From: Diaporthe sp. PMI_573
Lineage: Eukaryota; Ascomycota; Sordariomycetes; Diaporthales; Diaporthaceae
DNA: 64,000 nucleotides
Direction of reading: 5' to 3'
Assembly: GCA_021399435.1 (NCBI GenBank)
Contig: JAJTUP010000011.1
Location: 620,001-684,000, forward strand
Positions within the stretch are counted from its first letter, which is position 1, and the number at the start of each line of letters is the position of its first letter. The notes under the pieces were generated by a model. The model made no database searches, was not told where the DNA came from, and saw only the letters and a program-made list of their open reading frames with translations. Positions 23,029 to 34,767 of the stretch are shown piece by piece. Position numbers and translations under genes: made by a program.

Positions 23029-26000
23029 GCCTTTTTTTTAACATGTTGCATTTGCCAGCGATCGCTCGGGCTTAAGTGACGCGGCATCTGGGAGGCAAAA
23101 AGCGTTGACCGTGTAGACGTCCAGAGGTTCTTTCTTGGGGATCTTGCTCTGGCCAAGACCAAACAACAAACAAAACCACATCAAGATGGCTTTCATCATT
23201 TCGAGGGTGGCAGAGTAGAAAAAAACTCTCTCATCCATCCATTTGCGCATGTCTGGTCCTACACAGGACGGGCCCGCAAACTTTTTGTTTCGTTCATCTT
23301 GTACATATTTGCATTCCACGATCATCACGAACGAGATCACGTTGACATCATGAAGTCGGCAATCATTGGCTGTATACTGTTTTGTGATTGTACTGGTGAA
23401 ACTTGATTTGATGCCCGCGAATATTTGATGACACATAATTGATGTCGCCGTCAGTTGCGCGTAAATGTAATTCCGCCCTGGTAATGTAGTCTGCAAGGTA
23501 CCGTCACTGCGAGGTACCGTCACTGCGAGGTCCACACCAATTTCTGGAAAAGTTTGACTACATTCATGCACACATTTCCAACAGCAACAATCTCACCCTG
23601 CATGTCTAGAAAATGGAGCCGCGAGTGAGTTCAGTTCAGTTTGTGGGGGGGGGGATGTGTTTCACCTGCAGGAATTTGGGTGTACCGTCCCAGGGCATGG
23701 TATGATAACTTGGAAGCCCTGGGACTTTGAATTGGTCCGAAATCAAACATCCGATATTCAAATGCAACAGCTTCGACGAGATGTTTACGCGATTGATTAC
23801 AATGAGCTAGTATGATACTGAGAAGTTCTGATTAATCTGATCAATATGATAGAGGAATATGCCTACTGAGCAGTTCTGCAGGTTCGAATCGTACAGAGGA
23901 GTCGGTGTCCTGATCACTTTTGCTTGGCTAGGATGGAGTCAGAGGAACAACACCCTAGGTCTGCCAAGCTCAGAGGTCCTCAAGCCCTTAATCGGTGATT
24001 CACTTGACATCATTCATTAAATGGTACAAAATCATACCACAATGTCTCCAAAATCTCATTAATACTTGCCCACTTGGGTCATGTGGCTGTCAGTGTCGCT
24101 CCTCCCTGGCCAGGGGCTACAATCTGTGGAAAGTAGTGAGTGCCAGAGTGCCTGAAGGCACACTGATCGGCGCGTCAAACAGGCACCGGAAGCATGCGGA
24201 TCCGACAAAAGAAGAGGCAGCCATACTTAGTATGACAATAATGGTACTCCAGGGGGGTGGCAGAGTGAATACCCAGATGTCGGATGCACCTCGAGAGCCC
24301 ACCGCTCATTTGCTACACCGACATGTGTTTGGGTGCCATGTTCTATCTTGGTCATACGGGAGGCCACTGTTGCAGCATCACACGACGCACCATATCGGGC
24401 GACGCTGGGTACCTAGGCAGGTTGGCTGGCTGCCAGGGGCATGCGTCTCGTCGCTATTCGTCGTGTAATACCAGACATTGGCGGTTAGCTTTCGCCACCG
24501 GGGAACGATATTGGAGTCCACAGGATTGGCTCAGCCCATCAAAAGCACCCTTCGCCGCATGCTCAACAGATTGAGCTTTATGCACGCGGGTGTGGCTGTC
24601 TTTGACCTGCCATCGAAGCTGTAGTGTCTGCCTTTCCCGCCAACCTTGCACGCAACCACTGGTGCTTTGGAGCGGTGCACTTTCTGTATCTGATGATCGC
24701 CTCTCTGATTATTCATCGAGATGCGGGTTCAAGCTCTACTCTGCCGGCGGTGAAGCTAACGTTGATTGCACGATAACTCCTATAAGGGTCCAGGTTTCAT
24801 TGCAGGCTAAGCCACCATCATGCAGATGTCGTGAAGCCAGATACGATCTGTGCCCACGAAGATCGACAGCACATTTCAGACCTCGTGTGCTGGCACCATT
24901 ATCTGGCCGGATTCTTGAGTGGCTGTCCTTGATCCGACGATGTACGCTGGATTCCACAACATCAACGTCTCACCCCTGCAAGACCAGATCCTATCAGAGC
25001 TCTGCGGGCGATCACTGTGGCGACTCCTGCGGCTTGACGCAGTATGCGGGCGACTGCTCCCTGAATGGACACGGCTACCACCCTCCTAAATATCTAAAAG
25101 TCGTCTCCAATGATCGGGGTCGATCGTTGACACAGCTGTCGACCAGCTCAAAACACTGGAAGGGTAGCCCGCCCAGCTCTGACCATGCTACCTGAAGTTT
25201 CATGTGTTTTCGGAAGTGAGAATAATCCCGTTCGGATGAAGATCTCCTCAGGGTATCGTGGCCTTTCTGGCTCACCGGGGAGTTCGCAAAGTTCCAGCGG
25301 TGACAGCTTCCTCGCGGATCTTGGCGGCCGACCTGCCGCCCTGGACGAACGGTTCGGGACAACCACATTGACCGCTACTGCTTAGGATAACCACATCGGT
25401 CTTAGTCGAGGTCGCAACCGACGCTTACTCGGCATCTAGCAACATATCAAATGTTTTGGCTAGCTCGAATCAGCCTATCCATCCGAACCAACGTGCAGGC
25501 ACGGCTTGGCGCAGGGCGAGGTATGGGGCAATGGGTGGGTACACGGATACTTTGGCGGATTTCTCTGTCTCGCTGATATCCAACCAGCGTTTCCATAGAT
25601 TCTCATCATTGTGCCCTTGAGTGTCAACGACAGGCTCGGGTCTAGGCGCCCCCCGACCCCCACTCAAAAACCGTCCGAGTTTCTCTGCCGTGCCCAGCTC
25701 TGTCTCGTGGGAAATAGTTGCTGGCGTCCTCAACGCCAGAGACCGGGTACGGCTGTCAGACGCCATGTGTCAACTTGGGCTACAGCGGCCAACGGCAAGC
25801 ATTGTTGGCCTCGATTGTCTCGATTCCTTGCTCTTTCTATTAGGTACTTTTGTGCCCTCGTCCACCGATAACGCGGCTCACTTGTCTCAGCCACCTCGAA
25901 GCACCCTCCCATCAAGAGCTCGTCCAATCCCAAGTCTCCATATCGTAAGGATGGGGGGTCCGGTCTAACCCGCAAGAAGAAGCGAAGGGACGATGGTGGG

Positions 26001-27657
26001 GATGATCTAGCCACTCCTTGACTAGATCTGCAAGCGATATATGATCTCGGTGGTGTTCAGGGAGGCCAAATGAAGTGTTTGCGTGCGGTTCCGCTCCGAA
26101 TGCTTGGTATTTCCAATGCTTCTCGCATATAAGACGCATTACATTCCAAGATTGGTAAAAATGAATCCGAAAACTTGACCTGTAAGAATATTACAACCCA
26201 ACCGAATGACCCATCTCGTGCTCGGGATCGTTCGCTTCATTCGGGGGTGATCGCCTGGCCACCAAAGACAATCGTGCGGTTCTTCCCATTTCTTGGGTAC
26301 CCATTTTGCCACAATCATGTTGGGCTTGAGTCGCCGATAACGGTTTGCTAAGTCCGAAAGACATGAAAAGTCGATGGTTCGCGTCCTATCCTCTCTCAAA
26401 GCGACAGTCTATCACGTAACCAGCCCCCCTAGCAGTCATTGGCGACTCTTGCGTTCGTGTTCCAGATTGGTGTCTGATAGGTCGAGCTGGGAGAAACAAA
26501 ACGCAGGGACGCCACTCAGCCGAAGCGCGAGCAGTGCACATGTGGTTGGGGCGCATGTAGTCCACATGCACGCTGCATAGGACCTACAGTTTTGCAATGT
26601 ATGGCTCCATCCAGAGTAGCTCTCATTTACTCAGGGACGTTGAGCCTCAACGGTTACGACCGGCAGGCACTCAGTCATTGCGGCCCAGCCTGGCTATTGG
26701 CATCCGGTCAGGCAAAGCCACACGTCTTACCGGGACTGTGGGGGGGGGGCAGAAGGAGCAGATGGAAGGGGGCTTGGGGAGACATCTTGGCTGTGAAAGA
26801 AGCAGAGACACCTGCATACGTGTGGCAAGTCGACAAACTGATCAGCGACTACTAGTTGGGTCTAGAACCTCACGGGTTAATCTCTCCCGTGGCTATTCTT
26901 GTTTATGGTTAGGCCACATGCAGATCGACCGAGGCCGGCTCGCCGCAGAAGCTGTACTCCCGGTCCCAAAATCCTCAATGGATGACATTCCATCGGATGG
27001 CATTCCAGAATTCCCATGTAGCAATACCTATATGGCATTGACAGGGCATGTGATGAAATCTCGATCTACACAATCATGGTTAGGACTCGTGAAAGCATGG
27101 ATTCTTGGTGAGACAGAGATCGGCTGTAGCAAGGAAGGGGGTGTCTTTAGTTGATTGCATAGCCGGGCGCTGCCACTCTGCTTCTCTCGTTCGAGCATAT
27201 GCACACCGACGGCAACTTCCATCCTTGCGATCGCAGGCACCAGGCAGTCAAGCTCAAATTAACTCACCCTTTGATCTCCACAATGGTAAGATCCGGTCTG
27301 TTCCCTCGTCACTTCTCCTCTCAGCCTCCCTATGCCCTATGTATAGCTTTTCCCGATCGCCTTGGAGATCGTCCCTGGGAGAAGAGTCCAATCTTGTGTG
27401 TTTCCGGATTCACGATATCTTGCAAGCAGTTCTTGACGCCCCTGACGGTATTTCTCTATTTTCATTCTGAATCCAACATTGCAACATCGATTATCATTGT
27501 CCATGTCGATGTTACTGTCCCAACAGGCTCTAAACGAGTCGTAATAGGCATTCACTTCACACCGCGGTTGGCGCTATATACAACGCACTGTTCTAGTGCC
27601 GCATAGTTGCTTAGGCCCAGGCCAGACTTTTGCAGATCCTCGTCTGGCCGTGTTGCT
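23029..27657. other. 4.6-kb gene-poor stretch
   Basis: No gene is supported. Several open frames of 80-200 codons on both strands (for example near 24590-25195 and 25470-25766) have no recognisable domain, start context or splice partners. G runs lie at 23645-23653 (nine) and near 26740-26749 (ten), and a 16-nt tandem duplication at 23496-23527. Degenerate transposon sequence is possible, but no terminal repeats or polymerase motifs were seen. Confidence 0.4.
23496..23527. repeat. 16-nt tandem duplication
   Basis: The unit AGGTACCGTCACTGCG occurs twice head to tail without mismatch, followed by a partial third start (AGGTCC). It lies about 0.5 kb beyond the CAP-protein stop codon. Confidence 0.85.
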
Positions 27658-29163
27658 ATGGCTTCAATTGTTGAGCAACCCTGGCGACCTGTCAGTGGAC
27701 CTTCGTCCCCAAAGAATATCCATTGTCTCTCGGGAGGAGTAGAGAACGTCGACAATAAACGGAAAAACCTTGGAAAGCCTCTATCCCCTCCTCGAAGTTC
27801 AAGCCCTACAGGGCCAGCAGCGACTTCTACCGACTCAGACTCATCCGATGGGTCTATTCCCAACACTTCACCGCGGCCGACGTCGTCTAGCACGACCGGA
27901 TCCAACGTGGGTTTGGACACAACAAAAGGCAGGACGGGCAGTTGTTCAAACTCTTTTCTTTCAGCTGTTCCACCACCAGTCACAGACACTACGGTGCCAA
28001 AGGCACAAGTCAACCAACACCATGGTATCGAACGCCATTGGAACGGCACCCATGACAGCCCTCGTGGCCTCCTTTCCAAATTGCCATCTCACCAACATGC
28101 TGATGGGGTTAGGGGCAATGGCGCCGCCAATAATGATATGAGACGGATCACACTGCCGTCCCTCAATATCCCCAAACATAGGACTCCCTCAAGCACTTCA
28201 CCCTCGGTCTATAATGCTTACTATCTCGAATCGACACCATCGATTGGACCATCCTCCAACAGTATTATCGATTACGCACGAAGAGCATATTCTGCCTCGG
28301 AAAGGACAGGCTGGTCATCCTCCCCACCTACCTCAATGCCGCCCCCGCCGTTGCCCTCGCAGTCTTTCGCACCACAGTTGGAATCATTTTCTCGGATTTC
28401 AGAAAGGGCACCAGGCGTGCCTCGAGCAAACCCCCTCTCCGTTTCCGAGTTGATCCACCGGGAGGCCACTGGTGCACAGCTCCCACCTACGCCACCCACG
28501 CGCACCGCCGACGCCGCCGCTGGTGACCGAGCACCGTCACTTGCCAACGAGTTCATGGACGTCCTGCAACTCCGAGAGAGGGTATCAGACGACAACCTGC
28601 CCAGGTTCATCGAGGAGTTAAACCACCAGCTCTCCCTGACGGGCCCCCTCCGCGAGGCCCGCGAGCTCGTCTGCAGCAGCCTCGAGCTGGCGGACACGCA
28701 GCGCAGCGCCTTTGCCCAGCAGACGAGGGGAATGCTGAGGGTGGACAGCGAGCCGGCCCGCGACATGCGCGAGGTCATCGCCCGCGCGGTGGTGGGGATG
28801 AGCCGGCGGGGGATGGCCGGGTTCGAGCACGAGGTGAGCCACATGATCGACGGCAGCCTGCACAAGCCCACGAGCCCCTACCGCGAGGCCATCTGCTGCG
28901 CGGCGTACGCGGCGAGGTTCCCCGAGGACCAGCTGGACGAGCTAAGGCGGCAGCTCAAGAGGGCGCCCCTGGCTGAGTTCCAGTCCCGGGGCCAGCGGCA
29001 GCAGCAGCAGCAGCCGAGGGTCCACAACCTGCCGCCGCCGAGGGAGCGTGAGAAGCTCGTTGACCTCCGGCGACCTGGGGCCGGGGCTGCCAAAGTTCGC
29101 AAGGACACGCCCAAGCTTGCAAGCTATAGCCTGAGGGAGTTCCCCATTTTCTCAAGCTACTGA
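27658..29163 (+). CDS. unrecognised 501-residue protein, disordered N-half, helical C-half
   Basis: A single exon from ATG at 27658 encodes 501 residues; I do not recognise the family. Residues 1 to about 290 are Ser/Pro/Thr-rich and low complexity, probably disordered, with basic and polar stretches but no signal peptide or membrane segment. From about 292 (LANEFMDVLQLRERVSDDNL) to about 440 the sequence is amphipathic and helical: RFIEELNHQL, REARELVCSSLELADTQR, AREVIARAVVGMSRRGMAGFEHEV, DQLDELRRQLKR. A Q-run (about 447) and a basic Pro-rich tail follow. The helical block could be a protein-interaction repeat fold, but that is a guess. The second half is much richer in G and C at third positions than the first. 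A nuclear or cytosolic scaffold role would fit. Confidence 0.65.
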   Translation: MASIVEQPWRPVSGPSSPKNIHCLSGGVENVDNKRKNLGKPLSPPRSSSPTGPAATSTDSDSSDGSIPNTSPRPTSSSTTGSNVGLDTTKGRTGSCSNSFLSAVPPPVTDTTVPKAQVNQHHGIERHWNGTHDSPRGLLSKLPSHQHADGVRGNGAANNDMRRITLPSLNIPKHRTPSSTSPSVYNAYYLESTPSIGPSSNSIIDYARRAYSASERTGWSSSPPTSMPPPPLPSQSFAPQLESFSRISERAPGVPRANPLSVSELIHREATGAQLPPTPPTRTADAAAGDRAPSLANEFMDVLQLRERVSDDNLPRFIEELNHQLSLTGPLREARELVCSSLELADTQRSAFAQQTRGMLRVDSEPARDMREVIARAVVGMSRRGMAGFEHEVSHMIDGSLHKPTSPYREAICCAAYAARFPEDQLDELRRQLKRAPLAEFQSRGQRQQQQQPRVHNLPPPREREKLVDLRRPGAGAAKVRKDTPKLASYSLREFPIFSSY

Positions 29164-31353
29164 TATGGCGCAAGCTATGAGGTTTCATTTGACCTGGTTT
29201 GAGCATTGCAGACCTTTCTCGGCTGGGCTGAACGGGGTTCAGCGGCGAAGCTAGCATGGCAGCATGTGTCAGCCAAGGATGCTGGCGTAATGGCGGCTAG
29301 CAAAAGTTTTACGAATGATGAACATTTCTGGGTTTAGAAAACATGAGTTGTGGAGTAACAAGAGGCCGCCCCTGGTCTGACATGGTCACAGGCATTTCCT
29401 GCGCTTTGTCACCTTTGGATTCAACGGGTCCGCAAGTCTACCTTGAACGTCCCCAAAAGTACGATACGAAGGGGCAATCCAAGATTATCTGGTCAAAAGA
29501 GAGCTTGATCTTCACTTTTCATATGGTGTCATATCTTGAGGACAAGACTTTGCCTGAAGTAGACGGTAGAGTGAACTGGTCGATTGCCGCTTCGTTATCT
29601 GACGTCGGGCGCTTCTTGACTCGGATCTTGCTCTTTGTTACAGCAATGTTAGACTTCTTCAAACACTGTTGAGTCACTCGAATGGAATGTGAGAATTTAG
29701 GCCGGTGATTGCAAAGGCCAGTGACAGAGTGCGCGTATATTGAGGAAATTCCGTTCACGGGAGGCTTTTTTTGCCTTCAGAGAGGTATTTTTACCCTGGG
29801 ATGTATTGCAATGATATGCTATGGCAAGCCCATCAATGGGAACAAATCGCTGAAGTCACGTTATTGCCGATGGAATTTATGTTTTATCTCTAGTCGAGGC
29901 CTTGGACGGTCAGGTCAGCCTTGTGTGCATATCCACAATAAGCGGTCTGAATCTTCTGAGAATTGTCATCGTCGTCGAGAAATGCGGTTACGTATGGACT
30001 AAAAATCCCACTACCTTGAACGTCTTCTACTGAGCTCGACGATATCAGTGTGTGAGGCTAGGCCTCGGAAGAACAGTGGTATAGCTTCTGGTATCTTGCA
30101 AAACCTGCAGAGAACGGTGAGCGTGGGAGACCTTCTCACCATACCGCGGTGGCGTCTACTGTACCAGTGGCGCGTAGAAAATAAACTATCGCGCTTACGA
30201 TAGAATCTGAAGAGCTAGCTACTTTGTGCAATCCATAAAAGGGGCGGCCCGTAATATGATCGACGGATAACCATACTACGTCGCATACGTTACGAGTCTT
30301 GGCGCCTTCTCCACAGTAGTCTATCAGCTGCAGGAACATTGCTCTCGGAGATCGTCTGGTGTCCTGGCCTGTCTCCAGTGATGGTCATTACTCTAAGGTA
30401 GCGACCCCAGTCGAATGGCGCGGCTGTTTGAAGCGCAGGCGATCCAACGAGCCTGACATCTCGGGCCAACACAGAATAAACATTTGAATGAAAATCACAC
30501 CCCACCTGCATCGCTCTCAATGGGACAGTGGGCCACGAAACGATAATAAGCCTGGAAGTTGATGTCCATGACCCCATCGCTTCTCAAGGTCAAGCAAGAT
30601 ATTTTGGGAGAAGGCGCCTGTAGAATAAGTCTTGTATTGGACTTGTGGGAGTACCATCCTCATGCCCTCTCAATAACTAGGCGCCAAAATTCCAAGACAG
30701 AGTGGAGTTGGCTTTGAGGAGGATTAGGTGATGCCCAGGTGGGTTGGGTGTTATTTTTTCTGCGGGGGGGGGAGTACAAGTGGACGAGAACCAGGGTTGG
30801 GGGAGAACGAGAATGACATAAGCGACAGGCTTGCTGCTTTGGACAAGATGCTCATGAAGCTTGCATCGTGCAGCAAAGAGGCTGGATAAAGCCGACACTA
30901 AAGCCGACACTCCACCTGGTCGCCTGTATGGATACCAGCCTGCCAGCCTGCCAGCGCATTCAGACCCAGGCCCAGTCAGGCCGATGAGTGGTCGAAAACA
31001 GGGACACAAGCGCAGGTGCAAATGCAGGTACAGCAGGGCGGCCCCATAAGTTTGGAAGCCGGACAGCCAAACAACGGCGGAATCAGGCGCGGGCAACCAG
31101 GAACAAGTCGCATGAAAGACAATCATATCCGCTGTCCCACATCGAATCCCACATCGACGACCCCGTCGTCCCCCCGTTTTTTCCCACCACGACAGCGAGA
31201 CTGCGGCCTAACAGCTCAGTAGCTAGCAGCTGCGCCTCCCCGTTTTCCAGGTCCACCAGCAAGGCGAGGACGGGCCGGCAGAGTGGAAATTCCCCGAGGT
31301 CATTTCACCCCCTCACGTCCAGCTCCACAACAACCGCCAGACCACCCGCAGTC

Positions 31354-31389
31354 GTGCAGTCTGTGCAGTCTGTGCAGTCAGTGCAGCCT
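31354..31389. repeat. four 9-nt tandem units
   Basis: GTGCAGTCT, GTGCAGTCT, GTGCAGTCA and GTGCAGCCT follow each other directly. It is a small minisatellite in non-coding sequence about 1.6 kb before the Kre9-like gene. Confidence 0.8.
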
Positions 31390-32779
31390 GAGATCAAGGC
31401 GAGTCTGCAACTTGGGCCACGCAGCACTTCGCTTATTAGTGAAGAGAACCGGCTTCAGCGCGGACACAGGCGTAGGCGCACCGCTGCCTCTTAAAATCCA
31501 AGCCGCGGCACGAGATGACGACAGGTCCAGGCGTACACAGTAGAGAAACGCACACATTCGATAGCACAGCACGATCCTTTCGAATCCACCTGGAGATTTC
31601 TGCCTCATGAGAAGCCCTACAGTCTTAGAAAGGAAAAGCAACGAGGCCCCTATTCTCAAGAACAACAATCTTCTGGTTGGCCGCCTCCTGACGGCAGCTG
31701 CGTTGACAGCGTGTGATCCCAAAAAGTGGGCTGCGATGGCTTTCGCCGATGCCGCTAGATTTGGGACAACACCGGCTGCGTTCCACATCGCTGGCCCTAT
31801 TTTTGTCGCCGAATTTCGCCTTCTTTTTGGGCCTCGGGTGCTGGTTCACCTTGGCGCGAACCTGGATGCGACTCATTCGCCACCACGCTGTTTTGGTGCT
31901 CGCCAGAATTGTTCAATCAAAGTTACGACACGAGCCCCGGCCGACGGGGTCTCGGTTGACCCGGCAAGCCAGTGAACGGTGCGGCTTGCCAGCGTGCAAG
32001 GCTCAACAGCCATTCCCTCGCCAGTCTGCTGATGCGTTCCGTTTCTATTGGATGCGGGCCACTGCGAAAGGGGTGCTTTTGTTTCTAGAGGCTTGCCCTG
32101 CTGAGTGTCGATGACTGTGCCTCACAGTTCACGCTCACATTTCAGAGTCTGTTCGCACCAAGCGAGAGCTGTCATCTGATCGCAGCATGTCCACCTAAGC
32201 TGTGGGATAAGCTTATTCAACAGACACACGACGATCACTTGTGTCGAAGACAAGCGCAGACACAGAGACGGTGCACGGGCCCAGCCCGACGAGAACAGCC
32301 TTAAAAGCTTACCTACTCAGCACAGGGCTCTCGCAGTCTCGCTACAGGTAGAGGCCGCCTGGCTGTTGACCGCCCAGCCCGTCTCAAAGGTGTGATTCGC
32401 CAGCCAACTTGCGGTTAATCCTCAGCCTGTATTTTGTCACTACATCATTCAATCAGATTGGACAATATGACGGGCTAGTAGGGGAAATTGCGACGTCAAG
32501 CCTGGCAGACCAGACGGCGGACGGGGAGGGTCCTACTGTTCCAATTTGCCCCTGAATCTTATTAGTGCAATAGCCCGGGCTGTGCCTGGGCCGAGTCATT
32601 TCTCACCAACGCAATGGATGGCCCCTGAACACCCCCGCATAAGCCAGATGCAGGTCCCTCCTGCCCTGGCAGCCGCGACACGACGACGGCATCCACCCTG
32701 ACTGACGGAACGCACGAGGCGCCGGCTGAGGCGCAGAATCCAAAATAAAACTCTCACCCCAGCGACGACGGCCATCTTC

Positions 32780-32979
32780 CACGACGTCCTTTCTTCTCTC
32801 CTCTTCACCCCCGAAGTAGAAACCGGTCCTGTATAATCATCCGGAATCATTCTCCAGTCACTCTTTTGAATCGAGTTATTATAATTCAGCCACTCTTTAA
32901 TCAACAACAGCTACTTTCCAGCTCGCACTGCGCACTCGTCTTCAATATCCAACAAATATAATTCATAAAATCAGCCAAA
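32780..32979 (+). promoter_or_regulatory. pyrimidine-rich core promoter of the Kre9-like gene
   Basis: A CT-rich tract (around 32782-32812) lies 170-200 nt before the ATG, and the sequence just upstream of the start is AT-rich and CA-rich. The ATG context is GCCAAAATG, close to the fungal consensus. Together with the codon bias this suggests a highly expressed housekeeping wall gene. Confidence 0.4.
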
Positions 32980-33916
32980 ATGCAGGTCACCATCACCGCC
33001 GCTACCCTCCTGGCCTGGGTCTCCGCTGCCCTGGCCCAGACTGCCGGCTTCGACCCCATCACGACTCCTGCCAAGGATGAGTCCGTCGCCGCTGGCTCTA
33101 CCTACACCGTCAAGTGGGACTACTCTGCCGACTACGCCGGTACCGTGTCGATCCAGCTGCTCCAGGGCGCTGACCCCACCACCCTCCAGCTTGGAGCTGT
33201 CGTTGCCAGTATGTCTTTCTCACCTTGTCACATGAGCTCTGTTTTGTAAACCCAGTCACTCACATGTATCCTCTTCAGGCGGTCTTGACAACAGCGCCGG
33301 CTCTTACGCCTGGGCTGTCGACGCCGGCCTCGGCGCTGACGCCACCTACGGCCTGAAGATCACCTACGACTCCAACCCCGAGGTGTTCCAGTACTCCTTC
33401 CCCTTCCACATCTCCAAGGCCGCTGCATCCAGCTCTGCTGCCGCCCCGGCCACCACCGCCCCCGCCGCCGGGGTCCCCGCCAACCAGGCCAACGTCGAGT
33501 CCACCATCTACTCGACCGAGCTGGTCACCATCACCTCGTGCGCCGCCACCGTCACCGACTGCCCGGCCCGCTCCACCGTCGTGAGCTCCACCCTGAAGCC
33601 CATCACCACCGGTGGCGCCCCGGCCCCCTCGGCCCCGGCCCCCGTTGCTTCTGCTCCCAACAACACCCCCGTCCCTCCCCAGCCCCAGACCACCCTCACC
33701 CCGGCCTACCCCGTCGGTAACGCCACCACCCCCGCCGGCGGTGCCATCGGAACCGTCACCCTCAAGACCTCCTCCTCCGTCGCCGCCGGCACCGGAAGCA
33801 TCCCCGCCCCCACTGCCACCGGCTCCGTCCCCGTCACCGCCAACGGTGCCGGCCGCGTTGCTGCTGGCTCCGTTGCTCTGGTTGCCGGTGTCATGGCCGC
33901 TGTCTTTGCCCTGTAA
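32980..33916 (+). CDS. Kre9/Knh1-like Ser/Thr-rich GPI-anchored wall protein
   Basis: Two exons (32980-33208, 33279-33916; 70-nt intron) encode 288 residues. A signal peptide (MQVTITAATLLAWVSAALAQ) precedes a beta-sandwich of about 90 residues of the yeast Kre9/Knh1 N-terminal type: FDPITTPAKDESVAAGSTYTVKW, VSIQLLQGADPTTLQLG, and after the intron AGSYAWAVDAGLGADATYGLKITYDS. A long Ala/Pro/Thr/Ser linker follows, then a C-terminal hydrophobic segment (VAAGSVALVAGVMAAVFAL) behind an NGAG region that fits a GPI attachment site. Yeast Kre9 takes part in beta-1,6-glucan assembly, but for this GPI subgroup the direct role is unproven. Codons end strongly in C, a sign of high expression. The intron falls inside the beta-sandwich. 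Confidence 0.9.
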
Positions 33917-34767
33917 GATGGGTTAAGATGTGTGTGTGATATTTTCTGAGACATTTTGGTTATTGGATGATGGAGTGATGCGTGGAACATAATGTTTGGA
34001 TACCCACCCCTAGATGCCCATGCCAGGCAGCCAGGTCAATTTTGAATGAAGACGATTTTCGGTGTGATTTGATTCTTGCGATCTAGATGTGCGTGATGAT
34101 GAATTCTGCCAATCCAATGTGAAGGACTCACCCGGGAATGTTGAAAAGTGTGTGTAAGAGGGGCGGGGGGATATTTGAGGTTGTCTCCAAGCGCCATCTC
34201 GAAATGGACTCCAAGACTCTCACCACAACGCGCTTGAAGTGTTCACTCTTCACCTTTCCCCCATATCCGTCTCGGGGGTCATTTTCGAGTGGAATGCATT
34301 GCACACATGGCTGCATGATCATTTTTTTTTTTTTTAAAAAAAAAAGGTGGTTGTGCATTTGCTGGATGCGCACGAATGCAGCGTAGCAGTCTTCAAGAAC
34401 ATGATCGTATCTCGGGACTCTGTTGAGTCTCAACCGCAAATGCTCATTGACTCTAGTAATTAATGCTATACGGCTGTCCTTGTCTTGTGATGACACCAGC
34501 CATCGAGATCCCAATTGTGAAGCAGACTCTCCGCACCACAATATCAAGTCCGAGTTGATTCCTCTGCCAGCACGCCTTTCCTCATCAATTGGCTTGACTC
34601 TAAGCCCGAATTTCTTCTAGCAGTCATATGAAGATGCCGCCGAAAATGGGCTGCATGTGCTGTGCGGCCGACTGTCTTGGTGAGAAGGTAAAGTAACGTA
34701 TCAGGTGCCTGTCCCACTGTGGCAGTCAGATAGACCTGGCTCAAATAGAGGGCTCAGTCACTATCAG
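33917..34767. other. intergenic between convergent genes
   Basis: It holds the 3' flanks of the Kre9-like gene (+) and the first BTB gene (-). It contains the T14A10 palindromic tract listed separately. No gene is supported. Confidence 0.5.
34322..34345. repeat. T14-A10 homopolymer junction
   Basis: Fourteen T directly followed by ten A, so the inner 20 nt are a perfect AT palindrome. It lies about 400 nt beyond the Kre9-like stop. Such tracts exclude nucleosomes or act in 3' end formation on both strands; assembly length error is also common here. Confidence 0.8.

Larger units (their letters stand above)
29164..32979. other. 3.8-kb gene-poor stretch ending in the promoter of the Kre9-like gene
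   Basis: No supported gene. Open frames between 30.9 and 32.1 kb are short, overlapping on both strands and motif-free. Notable sequence includes a nine-G run near 30764-30772, a duplicated AAAGCCGACACT near 30888-30911 and a 9-nt tandem repeat at 31354-31389. A long upstream region for the strongly biased gene at 32980 is plausible. Confidence 0.4.

Noticed and set aside
23860..23910. tRNA-like T-loop sequence GGTTCGAATC
   Set aside because: The flanking bases do not form the T stem, and no matching acceptor stem, A box or anticodon arm lies upstream.
24590..25195. 201-codon open frame in the gene-poor block
   Set aside because: Ser/Arg-rich with no domain, signal peptide or splice partner; composition is as expected from a chance open frame.
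25470..25766. 98-codon minus-strand frame with fairly normal composition
   Set aside because: No homologous motif was recognised and no adjoining exon could be fitted. Kept out of the gene list, though a transcript would change that.
30988..32114. overlapping open frames of 60-170 codons on both strands
   Set aside because: Arg/Ser/Pro-rich, no motifs, mutually overlapping; no consistent gene model.
34322..34345. T14A10 tract as a retroelement poly(A) tail
   Set aside because: No upstream reverse transcriptase, SINE-like promoter or target-site duplication was seen.
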